A stretch of DNA of 64,000 bases from Burhinus oedicnemus (Eukaryota; Chordata; Aves; Charadriiformes; Burhinidae), in assembly GCA_008921705.1 (NCBI GenBank), contig VFFE01007795.1:1131811-1195810 (forward strand), in the 5' to 3' direction. A program made the position numbers and the translations under genes. Within the stretch, counting starts at the first letter, position 1, and every line of letters begins with the position of its first letter. The notes below the pieces were generated by a model. It did no database searches. It worked only from the letters and a program-made list of their open reading frames with translations, and had not been told where the DNA came from. Below, piece after piece: positions 1 to 13,900 of this stretch.

Positions 1-102
1 TGCTGAATTTGTTATGTTGAAGAATCATGTGTGTCAGAAGTAGTCAGCAGGCAACTTAATTAGTCATGAGTATACATTTCTGAATGTCACATGGATCGTC
101 CG

Positions 103-144
103 GAAGAAAGCGCAGACAGCATCAGAAGAAAGCCGGCAGCATCA
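103..144. repeat. Short tandem duplication (22 and 20 bp)
   Basis: Two adjacent units begin with GAAGAAAGC and end with CAGCATCA. The second lacks two bases and differs at a couple of positions. This looks like a small local duplication. No function is apparent. Confidence 0.6.
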
Positions 145-3100
145 GAAAACGTTCCTCTAAACAACTGGGAACTTTCAGGACAGATAAAGGGTTTTCATAC
201 TTAAAAATAACCTCCTAGATAATCATTCTGCCCATATGTTGAAGGGCTGCTGCTTTGTCATTTCCTTATGTTTGTTTAGTTTATATGTTAGTATACGCAG
301 TGTGTAGATAGATTATGGATTGTTTTCCTGACTTCAAAACTCTGAAGTTTCACTTACAATTTAAAAGGGAATATTAAAGTTACTTTAAATGGGAAAGAGA
401 TACTACTGATATTGAACAGTATGGGCTTTCATGCTTCTGGCTCCAAGTGAATGCAAAAATCATTAGACAAGCCACTCTTAATGTTGTGAGTTTCTCGATG
501 CTTACAGTGATCCCATGAAAGCAGAAAAGTAAACTGCATAATCCATTTATTTCAAGTTAGCTACAAGAAAGTGCAGTTCAGGGAACACACACACACAGTC
601 TAGACACCTCACCCACAGTCCTCATGCCAAAATCCTGCTGAGGCAGCGGGAAACTCCTGTGCAGGGATATCTAGCAGGTGTGGGCCTTATCTTTGTGCCT
701 TCAGTACATCAACTCTGTTTTCCCAGCTGCAGATGCTTTTGCCTCCCTGAAATTTTTGTATTGAACTAATATTAGTATTTGTTGATACATATCCTATTTG
801 AAAGTGTAACATTTTGTACTTGCATTTATTTTATAAAATTCCTTACTCTTGGTACAAGAAATACAGTTTTAAATGGATGTTCCACTGACCGCCTAAGCAA
901 TCAGGGCTTTAATTCTGCTCTCAGTGAAGTTTCGGTTTTCAACAGACGCAAGAACAGATCTGTATTCATGACTGCTTTTTATAATTAAACCAAAAACAGA
1001 GGAGCTGCCATTAATGTAATGCAGTTTTCCAAATCAATATTGTGGCTTCTTCCTCCCTGATCGGCTGAAATACAATTTCGGAAATGCAGAGCACATCGCC
1101 GCTTGGGGGGAGGAAGGCACAGAGTACCTAACGTTCCCTCACTGTCTGAAAAAGTAACATCTATGTTGGTGGACCTTAAAGAAGAGAGGCCAAGGGGAGC
1201 TGGTAGAGCTAAGCAGTTTTATAAAGGACATCAGCTTAAGCCACTGTTGTGCCTGTGATGGTTCCCTGCAGGGGGAAGGTATTATCAACCTCCTCCTTGC
1301 TTCCTCATTAGTTATTTTTGGCTCCAGACGAGTCCTTCATTCCTCTTTACCAAGAACGCTAGACTTCCGTCACCATCATAAGAAGAACAACAGCAACAAA
1401 ACAATGTGGATGTCTGGGTGTGCTCCAAAGAATGAAGCTCAAGGATAGAAATTGTTGTGACATTTTAACAGAATAAAGAGGGTTTCTAATTTAGCAGCTG
1501 CGTTTATGTCATAAAATGCTATACTGGCAAAGATATAACATACTTTGTAAACACATTTTCCAAGCTTTCCCAAAGTCAGCTCGTGCTACACATATTTCAT
1601 CTTGTCATTAGGGTATCTTGCAAAGTTCAAGAAGTAATATGAATGTTTCTGAAACAGTGAGACCTGACGTTGCAAAGTATAGAGTGTTAGAGAAATCTGC
1701 AGGGTTCTATATTCCATCAGAGGACCAAGTTCTATCAAAAACTGCAAAACTGTGCCAACTTCACCCCTTTCTTGTTTATTTTTTAAAAAAGAGAAAACTG
1801 TGATAAAACAAAAAATCCATTAAATGCTTTGATTAAAATTATTTTTTCGGAAAATATTTTGGATGATTGGGGCATTTTTTTCCACAAGAATGAAACCTCC
1901 AAACTCTCTGGGGAACTCATATCACACACCTGCACTTTTGGACATTCTTAGCATCTTCTAGGTCCAGAAACCTTACCGTGTCTGGGGTTCTTCTGAACAA
2001 ACATATATGTCTACATTGTGGATGTTTTCATCTGAATTAGTCATCCAAGCTTTCTGCATAGCCAATCCCAGTGGGAGAAACAGACCCTTCTAAAAGAGTG
2101 GTTAATCTTATCCCAAACTAGACACCGAAAATAGACCTAATAAATCAAGGCCATTTAAAGTGCCTTTCTATCTGTTGATGGTAAAGGTAGCCCAAGGTGC
2201 CTAGCTCAGATGTAGATGTTTGAACTGTAGATGACTCAAGTTGGGTGAGATGAATTGTGCCCCATATGGCTTCTTGATTTTACAGGCTCTCTTGGAAGCA
2301 GAGTCTGGAGTAGGCAGTGAAAATACTGAGACAATTTTCTTCCAGAAACCAGAAAGTTTGGTGTTCCCCAGGCAGGTCTACTCACCATATGTCTTTACAT
2401 TTGTTCTGTATCACAAAATTGACTTCTTGTTGCTTAGTTAAATACAGCGTTTTTAAGAAGCCAACATATGGCGGTATCACGCCACTTTTCAGAATTGGGA
2501 TGCTATGGAGAGCAATGGGGAATTCTGTTTAAAAATTGGTGTTAAGAGCTATCCTCAAAAAGTCTCTGCTAAATGGGGAAAAGGAGAATTTTTTTTTACC
2601 AAAAGTACCTCTTCTTAAAATATTGATAAATTACTTAACATACTATGAGTTAGTTGTATAAGAAAATGCTTATGGCATGGAGGATTTGGTTCTGTGCATC
2701 CAAATGCATGAAAATTCTCTACACATAGACAGATGTTTAAGATGCAAATACGTTAGAGCTGAACCTGTCAGGTCTAAAAAAATCTTCTTTGCTTGCTGTT
2801 TTCTCCATCTCAAGTAACATCCATTTCATTATTATTTTTATGTTCCAGGGTAAGGAGTAAATAATGTAATGGCAACCAGCTGTCTCACTGGCACCAATCT
2901 CCCTGCCCCCTGAGGCTTCGACACAGTCAGTAGGTGTCCCACGCTGTGAGAGCCAGCAGAAGAGACATCAGAGGCAGGAGAGAGAATCAGGAGGAAAAAT
3001 GTCTCTCTGGTTCAGATTCGGCACGCTTTGGGCCAAATTTTTGCCCTCCGGGTACAGAAGGTGGCTCTCCAGACCCGTGGTGCTGCCCAAGGGCAATCCA

Positions 3101-3727
3101 TGTGCAGGGCAATGGCAATAATGGGGTCCATGTCTACACAGCTCCAGAAGGATGAGGCTATTTTACAGAAGCGTTCAGAGTGTTGCCATTTCCCTCTGGA
3201 ACGGGTCGCACAGGTCGCACTGAAAAATGTCCGGGAGTAATGTGGTAGGAAATATCAACAAAGCTGCTTGCTCCCATGGCACAATAGTCCCTTCATCTTA
3301 ATACTTCAGATGACTAGTGTAATCTTCAGAGCCTTCCACCCACTGCCTTAACCTCCTTACATCTGAGCTGAGGAAGTCTCAGCTGCAGGATCCTCTGTCT
3401 GCACCGATCATGCCAGACCTTGGGTTCAGAGTACCCAATCTCGTTTCACACAAGCTCCCAAAGCTCTGCTGGCACGCCAGCATCGCCGCTGAATCACCGA
3501 CGTGTCTTAGTCAGCCTGCTTAAAATGGCACAGCTCTGAATTGTCTGGTTGCCTCCTCCAAACTGCATCTGACCTTCTGCCAATCCCCCTCACTCATTTC
3601 TGGCTACTGGCCTCTTCTCTGAATTTGCACCCCCACGCTCCTTGAGAGATGTAAGCTCCAAAGGCCACGCGCCCACCTGGCTGTGGCCCTTTCCTCTGAT
3701 GAGGTACCAGGGCTTTCCTCCATTTGC

Positions 3728-3800
3728 ACTATCAGACCATAAACCCTTCAGGGCAAGGGCTTATTACGTGTTAGGCGCTGACCTCTTCCTGTACCACATC
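3728..3800 (+). repeat. Possible ancient retroposon tail (L2/MIR-like or CR1-like)
   Basis: A run resembling the 'AAACCCTTCAGGGCAAGGGC ... TTAGGCGCTGAC' pattern recalls the 3' tails of old amniote SINE/LINE elements, which carry a 'GGGCAGGGAC ... AGCGCCTAG' layout. The match is recalled, not computed, and covers only about 70 bases. The family name is uncertain. Confidence 0.25.
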
Positions 3801-4893
3801 ACGTACATTTACAGCACTATCAATTATTTAAAATAGCTCTGCCTTCAGTTCAGCCACATGCTGAGTTAAGCTCCATAGCCTTTGGGTAGTTTGCAGCAAT
3901 TTTATTTTTCTTCCTCAGTGTTGCACAAATTGCTTGCTGCTCTCTAGCACTTGTTACTATTTGCTAAGGGAGATGATATGGTGTATTATCACTCGAGAGA
4001 AGTGTTTTTATGGAGATAGTGTTAGCTTTCTTCCCAAAAATTCAGCTATGCCGGCATAGGAACGGAAGCCCAGACCCTACCCCCAGAGGGGCCTTGACTT
4101 CATTAGCACTTTCATTTAGCTCAGACAAGTAATTATTAATATCAACATCCAATTCTAGCAAATCTAGCTGGATGTGCCACAAGGTGACAAGATGTAATAA
4201 ACATAAACCAGCATAGACTTAGAAAAAGGGAAAATGTTCCTTTCAGTTTAACAAAGGACAGACAAGACAGCAACAGCAACAAACAGTGATGCACATAAGT
4301 AGTTTCATATTTTTTGACTTAATCTTGTTCCCATATACTAAGTTAATTTTTTAATGCTTTTTCCCTTGAAGTGTTGGGGACAATTTTAATTATTTACTCA
4401 GGTTAATGAAGAAATTAAGCTCTGCCTCCTGAAATATAAATACCAGGATGTTAGGTGACACAAATGCTATTTTTATTTTGCTCAGGAATAGCTGGAGACA
4501 AATGCACAGGACACGGGGCAGTGCTCTGGTAGGCTGCTGCAGTCAGCTCTGGCCCCACATCCACTCCATAGGCTCTCACACCTCCAGGTCTACTTAAAGC
4601 CTCAAGAACCTCACCTCTCCTGGCAGCCCTTCAGCTCGATGACTGAAACTTGTTGGGACACATCCCTCCTGCTTTTCCACTGCCTCCTTCCCTCCTCCTG
4701 CACAGGGCTGTCCATGCCCCTACCTGGAAGGTGATGTCTCCCCTCCCCAAGGTCTGCCAGTGGCCAGAGCACCTCTCTCCATCTTCCCTCCTGTGTGTGT
4801 TCAGGGCTAAACCAGGAACAATGGGGTCAGGGCACCCAACGACATGGCAAAAAACAGACAGGATGAGACAGACCTTTCTTGCACTTGACTCGG

Positions 4894-4923
4894 TATGTGT
4901 GTGTGCATGTGTGTACATGTGTG
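4894..4923. repeat. TG-rich microsatellite, interrupted
   Basis: About 30 bases of alternating TG are broken by two CA/AC interruptions (GCATG, TACATG). Such alternating purine-pyrimidine runs are common simple repeats. Confidence 0.85.
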
Positions 4924-5689
4924 GTAATGTCCAAGAAGAGGAATCTGCGAGCAAGACTTTTACCAAGGAACCACATCATCAAATGACTCATGTTATAGCC
5001 ATGAAAAGTCTAAAAACATTATTGTTCTTATTTTTCTCTCTTCACTCAGGCTTGGACCTCTAAATAATTATTTGTTTTCCCCACTGTGCCAAGAGCATTA
5101 GGTCCTAAAACTATTGAGCCTCATCACAGAAAACACAATCCCACTCCCTCTTTTCAGATAAGCTCCCAAATCAAAATGTAGGGCCACTTGCTTAGGCTAC
5201 TCAGACAGCAGTCTTGGTTAGTATAATACATGGCAATCCACCTTTTAATGGACAAGCTTGAGGAAGAGAAACTATCACCTGAACCATTTGGGTAGCTGGC
5301 CTTGGAGACAGCCCAAGGAGGTCTGCAAAGACCTTCCTTACAGGAATGCCTGTGCTGAATATGACCAGCTATAGCTCAGTCATTTCTAAACCTGCTGAAC
5401 TCAACAAGAAGAAGAAGGAACAACATCCTAAAGCATAGTTCCTAAATTTTGCTTAGATGTCAAAACCTCTATGTTTGGCAAATTCATACCAGGAATTACA
5501 GAGAAGAGTCTCTCTCTCCCTCTTTCATCCTTCCTCTAGGATGTAGTAAAGCTGAGGCAGCTCTGGGCAGGGCTTTCTGGGGTTTTGGTGACTAACAGTG
5601 GCTGTGACACTGTCTGGCTGCATCCTCAAAAGGAGTACAGAGGAAAGAGGAAGAGCCTGAGAAATGAAAGGGCTAAGCCAGCTACTTGA

Positions 5690-6165
5690 ATGCTGCTCCT
5701 CAAGTTGTCTTCTCTGTTTCTTTAGGCCTTTGGCCAGCAGAACCCCTTTATGCCTTATGTGAAGGGGTGTCACCACTAGGAGTGTTTTCAAATATCTGTC
5801 TGAGAAAAAAATCCTTCTTGCTGCGATTGAAGCCCATTTCTTCTTGTCTAACTGACATACTTTACACCTCCATTCTTAAAAGGATTTTTTCCTCCTGTAT
5901 CTCCAATATCTCAAAATTATTTTTAAATTTTCATCCTCTCCTCCAGTGTCCATCCTCAAATGGTGTTTCCTTTAAATTTACTAGGCTGTTTCATCAACCG
6001 AGTTGTTAATGAACACATTGAGTAGTACCAGACCCAGAGAGGCCCCTGTCCAACCCTACTGCATACCTCTCTATGGTCTGTTGGTGAGCTACCAATTACC
6101 ACTTTCCAGACACGGTTAGACAATAAACTTCGCTAATCATGCTGTGTATCACATTCAGGGTCCCC
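5690..6165 (-). repeat. Degenerate CR1-type LINE fragment, antisense
   Basis: On the plus strand the order of recognisable pieces is that of a reversed CR1 3' part. There is a piece like 'CTTGCTGCGATTGAAGCCCA' near 5,818, and later a piece like 'GTTAATGAACACATTGAGTA' with 'ACCAGACCCAGAGAGGCCCCTG' spread over 6,003-6,050. The latter recalls the CR1 antisense stretch 'aatgaag..ttgagta..ggacccag..atccctg'. Reading frames are broken throughout and no intact reverse transcriptase is present. Identification rests on recalled consensus features, and the edges are approximate. Confidence 0.55.
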
Positions 6166-9100
6166 AGTAACTTCATTGTCAGTCCGGGGAGGTGACTCAA
6201 GTGAAGACTCATTGCCAACCTTCAGGGTCACTCCCCCTTCCTCACAAACTCCTCACACTTTCGCTGCTTTCCACACTTCTTCCCATCCATCACATCCCTG
6301 CTGGAGTCATCACAGCAGGAGGATAGTTATTGCCAGTGCAGCTCTGAGGAGCAGCTACCAGCTGGTGGAGCCACACACAGAAGACCCCACGGCACCAGGT
6401 GAGGGAACTCAGGCAAGTTCTCAGTCCTACATTTTGTCTAGGAAAGAAGCTGGAAGTCCTGGAGAAGGAATTAACAATGGAGTAAGCTTTTACACTCTTA
6501 CCTGAGGAATCTGACTCTAGGACCCTATGGTGAAATGCCCAAAGGAAGAACTTAAGCAAAATCAGACCAGAGACTGTAAATGCTAAATGAGGAGGAAATA
6601 ATTCTGAAATTTTTGCTAGTCTACGAAGCATATTAAGAAGCACAGCAGAAATAAGGCCTCTAAAGGAAACACTATAAAACTGTGTACTTCGTCTGACCCG
6701 TGGCTCAGAGTTTAGGCAGCCTGGAGCTAGAAGTGCATGGTGTTCTTGTCCAAGTTTTAAGTAATCATCGTGGTGCATTTGCCATTTTTCCTATGGCTGA
6801 CCAAAAAAGATACAGTTGAAACTGCCCACATCTCTTCAAAATTGTTTTTAATTCTTTATTCAGTGAAGCCAAGGTTTTACTCATAGTCCCTTAGCTCAAA
6901 AAAAAGGGAAGCAATAGAGGAAGAGCAAAGAAGTATAAGCTTATGATATATGTAGATGGCTGGTCCTCTGTGTATTCCCCAAATCTCCTTTACTTGCCTA
7001 TTATGCATAGACTGGTTTCACTGGCCTCCTAAAAGACGTACTTTTCAATGAGGAATTTCAGCGAAGGGAACAGTGGCCTTAGTGATTCCTTAAGGCAATA
7101 GCTGCAATAATCCTCTCAGAAGTGAAAATATACATACATATAACTTGATTATTATTCTGCAGGATAATGCATTACTTTTAGAATGACTTCTGAGGTGAAT
7201 AGCTGAGCATCCTCTAACATTCAAAGTCGTTTTGTGTTAAAAGCTGCATGCAGGGCAAATAGCATGACCTTGTAGAGCACACTCCAGTTACAGGGTGTAC
7301 TGCTGTGAAATGCATGCAATATCAACAGTCGCGTGAGCAAACTTGTCCCATATGGGTAAAGTTGTATGCCTAAGGCATTTACTGGGTATAGCCCCATAGC
7401 TGCAGCCACTGTAGAAGTTGTTTTATAGCCTGTCTTTCCAACAGAATTAATAAGCTTTTCCAAGAATAAAATACTACAAACACTGTGCCTTTGCTGTCAA
7501 ATTTGGGGTAACAAAATAATGCTTCTCTGAGGCATAATGTGAGGATAATCCTGTGCTGGGAGTGCTTTCCTCAAGCACAAAGTCGTTCTTTCTCCTGATT
7601 AGGAGCCCATTCAGAAACGACTGGTTTTCAGTGAATCCAAGAACCAGACAATTGCTTCCCTCATACTAGAACATACTCTTCAGGTGTGTTTCTGTGTGCC
7701 ATGTTCCTCTTCAGGCAAAGTGATTTTAAAATGGGTAAGCGCATCCGGACTAGTGTTAAGCTGGTTAGCAAGCGTAACAAAAAGTGGTGGCATGGCCAAG
7801 CGACTGCTATGGGTGCCCAGGCTGCTTGTACTCCAGTTGCTAGCCTGTGCTGTCATATCTTTACTGCTGCTGTTAACAGCATGAAGTATATTAAAATTAA
7901 CACAGGTAGCTCATAGGTATGTCAAATCTGCCTTGAGCAAATATTTATAGTCTGTGTAGACATATCCAGTTCAAAAGCCAAAAAAAGTGGAACAAATGTC
8001 TATAAAGATGCACTTTTCCTACTCTTTTTTCTTTTTTGCGTATTAGCAAAATAAGCTTCCTTTGTGGAAGTTCTTATTATAGTCTTACTTAGAATAGACT
8101 GGCAAGCGACGAGCTGAGTCATATTGGGTTTGATCTCCCTTATATGGCAGCAAACCAGGAGTCACTCTGCTGAAGTTCATTGGAATAGAACTAGGCTAAG
8201 TGGGATCAGAATCGGGCTCATGAACTTGTGCAAGGGTGTTATAGGTGCTGCTGGTGCTACATGTATTTTGGAGTTAACCCTCACCTAATTCATCACCATG
8301 AAGGTGCTCGGAATTGAACAGAAGTCCAAATCCATGCAGAAGAGTATACAGCAAAATAATCTACCACCTGGGAAACAGGTTTTGCTTTAGTATATGATGT
8401 ATGAGAGTCTCTCAAACACGCACTCAATACTTGCATCCCATAATGGTAATGGGACTAAAAGCATAAGTAAGGGTTACAAGATAATCCCTGACATAATTTT
8501 ACTAATTCCTTATACTCATTTTTTTTCTGACCCTCTAGCCTGTCATATAACTAAGTATTAAAAACTACCAGGGGATTCCTTGTGATTTAGCTCTAAAAGC
8601 TGGTTCATGAATCTTGTGATCCGACAAGCTTAAAAGGCCAGTTGTTCCCTGACATGTAAGCAACATCATAACAACATTGAACAGCAAATCATCTCATCTT
8701 CAGACAATTCCTGAGCATTTATTATTGCTCAGTTGCTATAAGTTTTGTTAACGAAGACTGTACCAACTACTTTGCATGGTGTATTCATTTCCAACCATTT
8801 TTATTGCGGTCCCTGCTGTTCTTCTTCATTATTTTTATCCTCTATGGGCCATGCACCACTTTGCTGAATCCAATGTCTTTTTCTTAAAAGCCAGTTTTCC
8901 TTGCTATGTTGTTAATTTTTTTTCTGCTGGCTTTGATGTCTCTCTTCAGTTTCCCAGTGCATCTTCAGAACTCCAATTCATTTCAGGCTTTTATTTCTGT
9001 TGATGCCTGCTCTTTAATTTGCTACTACATATACCAGCAATTTACAACTGTCTGATTTCTTTAATTTGGATTTTTCACACTATAATAAGTAAGACACTGA

Positions 9101-10477
9101 GTCGATGTAGCGCTATCAACCTAAGGTGAAAAAAAGAAAAAAAAGGGAATATACCAAACAACATCTTCAGTTGCTTTATGATTCTAAGCCTCCATGGCAT
9201 TTTTGGTCTTCTAATCTAAAGGTAAGGACAAAGATATGCAAATTACAAACAACAACAAAAGTAACCCTGAAGGAAAGTCCAGTGTATTTGAAAACATAAC
9301 TGAGTTTAGCAATGAAGCTAATATACTCACTTTTTTTCAAAAGGTATTCTAAATTTCAAGCCAAAATGCCCAAGGCCATTTGAAACTCACTTTCGAGAAT
9401 TGTTTGAAGGTGAACTGCTCCATTGGGGTAAAAACCCCAGCCCAACCCCGCAGCGCTTGCACAGTGTTACACCCTTCCTGGGGGTTACAGAATGGGGAGA
9501 AAGCACAGGGGAGAAGGAGGAGAAAAAAGTAGAGGATGGAGGAAGGAAGAAACAAAGGCTTACAGAATTATCCTGTGGCTTCTCAGGTGCCCCCCAGAAT
9601 ACAGTCTACATCCCACCATTCCCCCTTTAGCACACTACAGGGCACAAAAGTATAATTTCTCTGTGCTTTGTAGTTCACCTTTAAGACCCGGCTCTCCTGA
9701 AGTTAAACTCCTTGTAAAGCTCTGACATACAGAATCATTCTTCTTGGATCACAAGGAACAGGCTTGTATTTTATGTTGATGTAAACTATAAAAGCAGCAT
9801 TTTCTGTATGTGGTTAAAACAAAGAATGGAGAATTTAGCGTGCCTGAATTCACGAGAAAACCTGAACATACTTCTAAAGGAAAAAAATGTCGGACACCAT
9901 TCTCCTTGTCGTGTTCATAAAACCATCGTTTCTGTGTGATTCCTTTTAAGTTCAAAGCACTGTGTTTTTTAGTAAATGAGACAAGGGGGAAATGGTGAAA
10001 ACCATTTCCCTGAGGAAAACTATTCCCCAGTTCTTAAAAAGTTTGAACATACCAAAACCTTAGGGAGATGAAAGCATTTTCCATTACATTTCTGCTTTTC
10101 TTCTTGGGCTTTTTTTTAATTATTTTTACAGAATGTAGCATGGCGAGGAAGAAAAGAACAGATCATTCAGATCCGTAAACCAGCTCTTGCTATGGCTGAC
10201 ACCAGCCTCTTCCTTCTCACAATGTTTTGAAAGGTTTCCCACCATTTTCAGCGGTGTGGCATGCTACCTCTTGCTGTCCTCACGTTGGGCCCTCATTCAG
10301 CTGTTTCAGGGCTTTGTAGGTGTTTTGTGCCTGGTGTGTTGATTACGGAAGAAAATTCAGCACAAAAAAGAGCTAAGAAGAGTAGTTTTAGTTATGTCCC
10401 AGACATTTTTTTTTTAATATATTTCCATCTGAAATACCCTGGAAATCTTTATATATAGTGACAGACTCACAAATAGC
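6166..10477. other. Intergenic DNA, no gene recognised
   Basis: No supported gene. The longest frame (162 codons, minus strand, 6290-6778) has no recognisable domain. A small perfect hairpin, GGGGTAAAAACCCC, lies at 9425-9438. A 76-codon frame starting near 7,686, with a basic start (MGKRIRTSVKLVSKRNKK), was considered as a possible decayed gene but matches nothing I recognise. An old palindromic repeat lies at about 8,126-8,220. Confidence 0.65.
8126..8220. repeat. Old palindromic (MITE-like) interspersed repeat
   Basis: The left part (TTTGATCTCCCTTATATGGC, then a CAGGAGTCACT block) and the right part (CTAAGTGGGATCAGAATCGG) resemble the two arms of a widespread sauropsid inverted-repeat element. 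In that element, arms like 'gattctgatctc..ttaca' and 'gtaag.gagatcagaatc' flank a centre like 'ctgaagtcaatgga'. The centre here is CTGAAGTTCATTGGA. The copy is diverged and I cannot give the repeat's database name. Confidence 0.45.
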
Positions 10478-10990
10478 AGGCAGCAAGGGACCTCAGGAGG
10501 TCCTCTAGTCCATCCCATTACCCGCAGTAGGATGGACCATACCTATGTCACTTCTTACAGCTGCTTCTCCAGCTTCCTCTTAAAGATGTCGAGAATTTAG
10601 AGATCTGCTTCCTAGGACATCTACTCTAGTCCTTCACTATCCTTACCATTAAAAATCTTCACTAGTACCCAAACTGCATGTTGCACTTGCATTGTCCCCC
10701 TTAGCACATTTTTTCTGGTCTTATCCGACATGAACACAGAGGTCAGACGATTTCCTGTCCTCTCCCTGGCAGGCCTCAATGTGTCTGAAAAAACACGTTT
10801 GAAAACTGATATCATGTCACTCCTCTCTCTTCATTTCTCCACAGAAAATAACCTTGGTTCCTCCTGCCTTTCCCCAGAGTCTGTGCCTTCGTGATTATTT
10901 CTCGAGCTCTGATCATTCTTGTTGCTTTTCTTGTGAAACTCTGCCAGTAGTACCCCCTCTTCTGAAGAGGGATATCCAAAAATGGATTCT
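10478..10990 (-). repeat. CR1 LINE 3' fragment, antisense
   Basis: The plus strand begins with AAGGGACCTCAGGAGGTCCT followed by CTAGTCCATCCC. This is the complement-side signature of avian CR1 3' ends ('gggacctctggaggtcatctagtcca'). Further along, a piece like TTGAAAACTGATATCATGTC followed by CTCTCTTC..TTTCTCCA, and then CTGATCATTCTTGTTGCTTT, appears in the order expected for a reversed CR1 3' region. The copy is heavily mutated with no coding frame. Edges are approximate. Confidence 0.75.
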
Positions 10991-13900
10991 ATGTGGATGA
11001 GAAAAAGATGCCACCATTGTCAGACACTGCCTCTGCAACTCAGTATGGAATATCAATATGGAAAAGCTGCATCAGCCACAGTAGAAACAAATAGTATTTA
11101 AGGGTCTATTAAGCTCAGCTTTCAGGAAATTGCAATTTGGCCTCATTGTGTCATCTGCAAGCATTAATAGGCATTAAGGCTAGTACCGCATACACTAGTG
11201 TAAGCGAATACACATCCAGAGGGAAGGGAAGTTATAGATGCTGTTGGATCCAGACATGGAGTTCCCCTAACTGCCATGTAAGGGCCTCCACCACAGCATC
11301 CCACTACTAAGGGTCATTTGCCTTCCTCACACACGAAAAAAAGAGATGCAGAAAATCTGTGACGAGAGCGAGAAAGTGCTGAACTGCTGTAACTCGATCA
11401 GCGTTGGTACAAAATGATGCTTGTATAGCAGGATCATTATCTTCATTCTTTCCTTCTTTTACAAAATTCAATCCAGTTCACACTCAATTAGTATAAAGTT
11501 TGCTGGAGACTAACTTTCAGAGTTAATCTCCCAAGAGACTGGTCAGTAGCTTTAATAACAAGAAACCTTGTGCTGTGTAGCTGCCCAGGGCTTCTCTTGT
11601 GTAGTATTTAGGATTCCATTCAAGAGCAGTTCCCCTTTGTCTGCTGCCTTCATAAATAATGGATACATCTTGCATTAGAGATTAGCAAAGATTGTTAAGC
11701 TTCCTTTTTTGCATATGTAGGATTTGGTAGCTTTTGAAATATTGATATAGTTGTGCAATTTGGTGCACCTATCATATTTTTAAGCAAGAACTAAAAAAAA
11801 AAAAAAAAGCAAGAAGAGGAAAATGATGGTAAATCTGAAAAAGCAGATCTTTGGCACTCAGAAACATCAGAAAACATGATCCTTCCATTTTTAAGTCTAT
11901 GGAAAAATAGTTGCATTACTAACTTTTGTAATATTCTTTTAAGAAGACTCTGCAGAGATTGCTGTAGGTTTCAAAGCAATTACAGGAGGAGGTCATGAAA
12001 AGCCTTCAGGAAATGCTGCCAAGGTACTGCACCGTCTAAAAGGAAGAACACAGTGCTGGAAACTTTTCAAATCTGATTGAGAATAGACAAAGGAAGACAA
12101 ATTTTCAAAGTCCTCTTTACTCATTTCACTGATTTTATTTTTAATGTAATACTTCATAATTACATCTTTTATCTGAAAATACTTTCATGTTTAGCCTTCA
12201 TATTCTTTTCTGGAAAAAACCCCCACAGATAGTTCACTGCATGTTTTGGTAGGAACCAGCTTTATCAAGACTGGTGACTTCTGTTTTTGCTTTTGTGTGC
12301 ATGCTACCGAGTTTAACTGCCTAAGCAGTGACATTGTACTTGTTATTGTGGTTCTTTCTATGCAATGAAGTCCTATTTCCAGCTCTCTGGCCCATCCCTT
12401 CCGCATATCCCACAGACAGGACTCTTAAGTGCAGCTTATTACAGGGACAAGTTAACCGGTAATTTCATTGTGCTCCGTGGCTAGGATCCTGAAATGCAGG
12501 CTGCTTAGCCAAAAAAGGGTGGACAAAAACTGAAAGACTGCATTAAATAACCATAAAAGTTACAGGGTCTGATAATACATACAGTTACGGCAAAATCATT
12601 GCTTTCATGCTGTGGCCAACTTGCCATTATCCAGAGCTATGTGAGAGGAGGAGAGGAATAAAGGCCTGAAATAACCTAGCTAATGGAAAATTGCAGGCAA
12701 TATGGTACTGAGCAACTTGGTGCCAAGGCATTTTGAATGGTTTGCTGTGAAGTCAGCCAGGATGCCTGGTGCCACATTAGTGCTAATATGCCCTTCTGGA
12801 GCATGTCGATTCCTTCAGGACCACACAAGTGTGGCCTTTTGTCCATGCTCCACGTTGCAGGAATGCTCGGAGCTGGCTGAGGAGCACGCTGCAGTTGTAT
12901 TCAAGGCTCTGCAGGATTTAGCTCAGGTCCAGCTGGACTTAATACCTCAAGCTCAGTGCCAGGCTTGCTAAACTGAGGCTGGCTTCGTGCAAAGCCACCT
13001 TGAACCACGGGGTGCTTGGACACCCAAGTTGCCTCTATGCAGAGCAAGCTTCAGTCTGGCGGGATTAAATAGTTCAGTCTTCAATGTACAAAATTGGCTG
13101 AGCTTCCTCAGAGACAAACTTACTCTAGATAAGGTATGGCTGTCTGTGCAACACTGTCGAAACTACCAAGCCTGGCCAGATCCAAACTGCGTCTGTTATC
13201 ATAAAATAATTTAGCCTGAAACTACAGATCACTGAGAATGGATTGCTTTAAAGACAGATCATCTGAGACACACAAAAGATAAAAGATTTACTCAAAGTCT
13301 CATTGCATGTCAGTAAGAAGCCCACAGCTGCTAACTGTCTCAACCATTTCTCGAACTTTAGGTCTTAGTCCAGACTACTTTGTGAAAACAAGGCTGGAGC
13401 CCCTGTCCTTACCTTCCCCAACCCCAGGGACCGGCTGGGTGAGGAACTCCTAACTTGTGAAGCAGAAACTGCAAAACTGATCGTTCAGCGGAGAGAGAGC
13501 TGAAATAACAGGACTGAGTTAACAGGGACTGAAAGATTCAGCTTTCATGACCACACAGAGATACCACGAAAACAATCAAGAAAACAAAGTTATTTGGAAG
13601 TTGGAAAGCAGGGGACAGGTACTCTATACTCAAACAGATCAGCTAAGGCATGACCGACTAGAATGACATGTGCTTTTTTAAATTGCACATTTAGCAGCGC
13701 TAGGGATGTGAAGAGAGCAAGAGAGACTGACCACATTGTTTTCCTTTGACTCCAAGGCAGACTGTTTGGACTGGAAGCAGATCAGAACTTGCAACAAGCT
13801 CTTCACTCTCCTAAGATTCATCAGGTTATACACAATGCATCCAAAAGTGGCTTAGCCTCTCCTCACATCATAAATATGCCATGGAAGGAGAGCGGGAAAA

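Larger units (their letters stand above)
1..5680. other. Intergenic DNA, no gene recognised
   Basis: Every open frame here is short (about 137 codons at most), overlaps frames on the other strand, and shows no familiar domain or exon-like junction set. The stretch contains a 22/20-bp imperfect tandem duplication at 103-144, a short (AC)6 run at 585-596 and a TG-rich run near 4,900. The block at about 4,300-4,500 is AT-rich and unassigned. I see no tRNA, rRNA or intact transposon. Confidence 0.7.

Noticed and set aside
6290..6778. 162-codon open frame, minus strand
   Set aside because: No recognisable domain. It is a chance frame next to a CR1 remnant, with nothing resembling a promoter or splice pattern.
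7686..7916. Basic-start peptide frame (MGKRIRTSVKLVSKRNKK...) considered as a ribosomal-protein retrocopy
   Set aside because: Only the first few residues look plausible, and the rest matches no ribosomal protein I know. There is no poly-A tail or flanking duplication.
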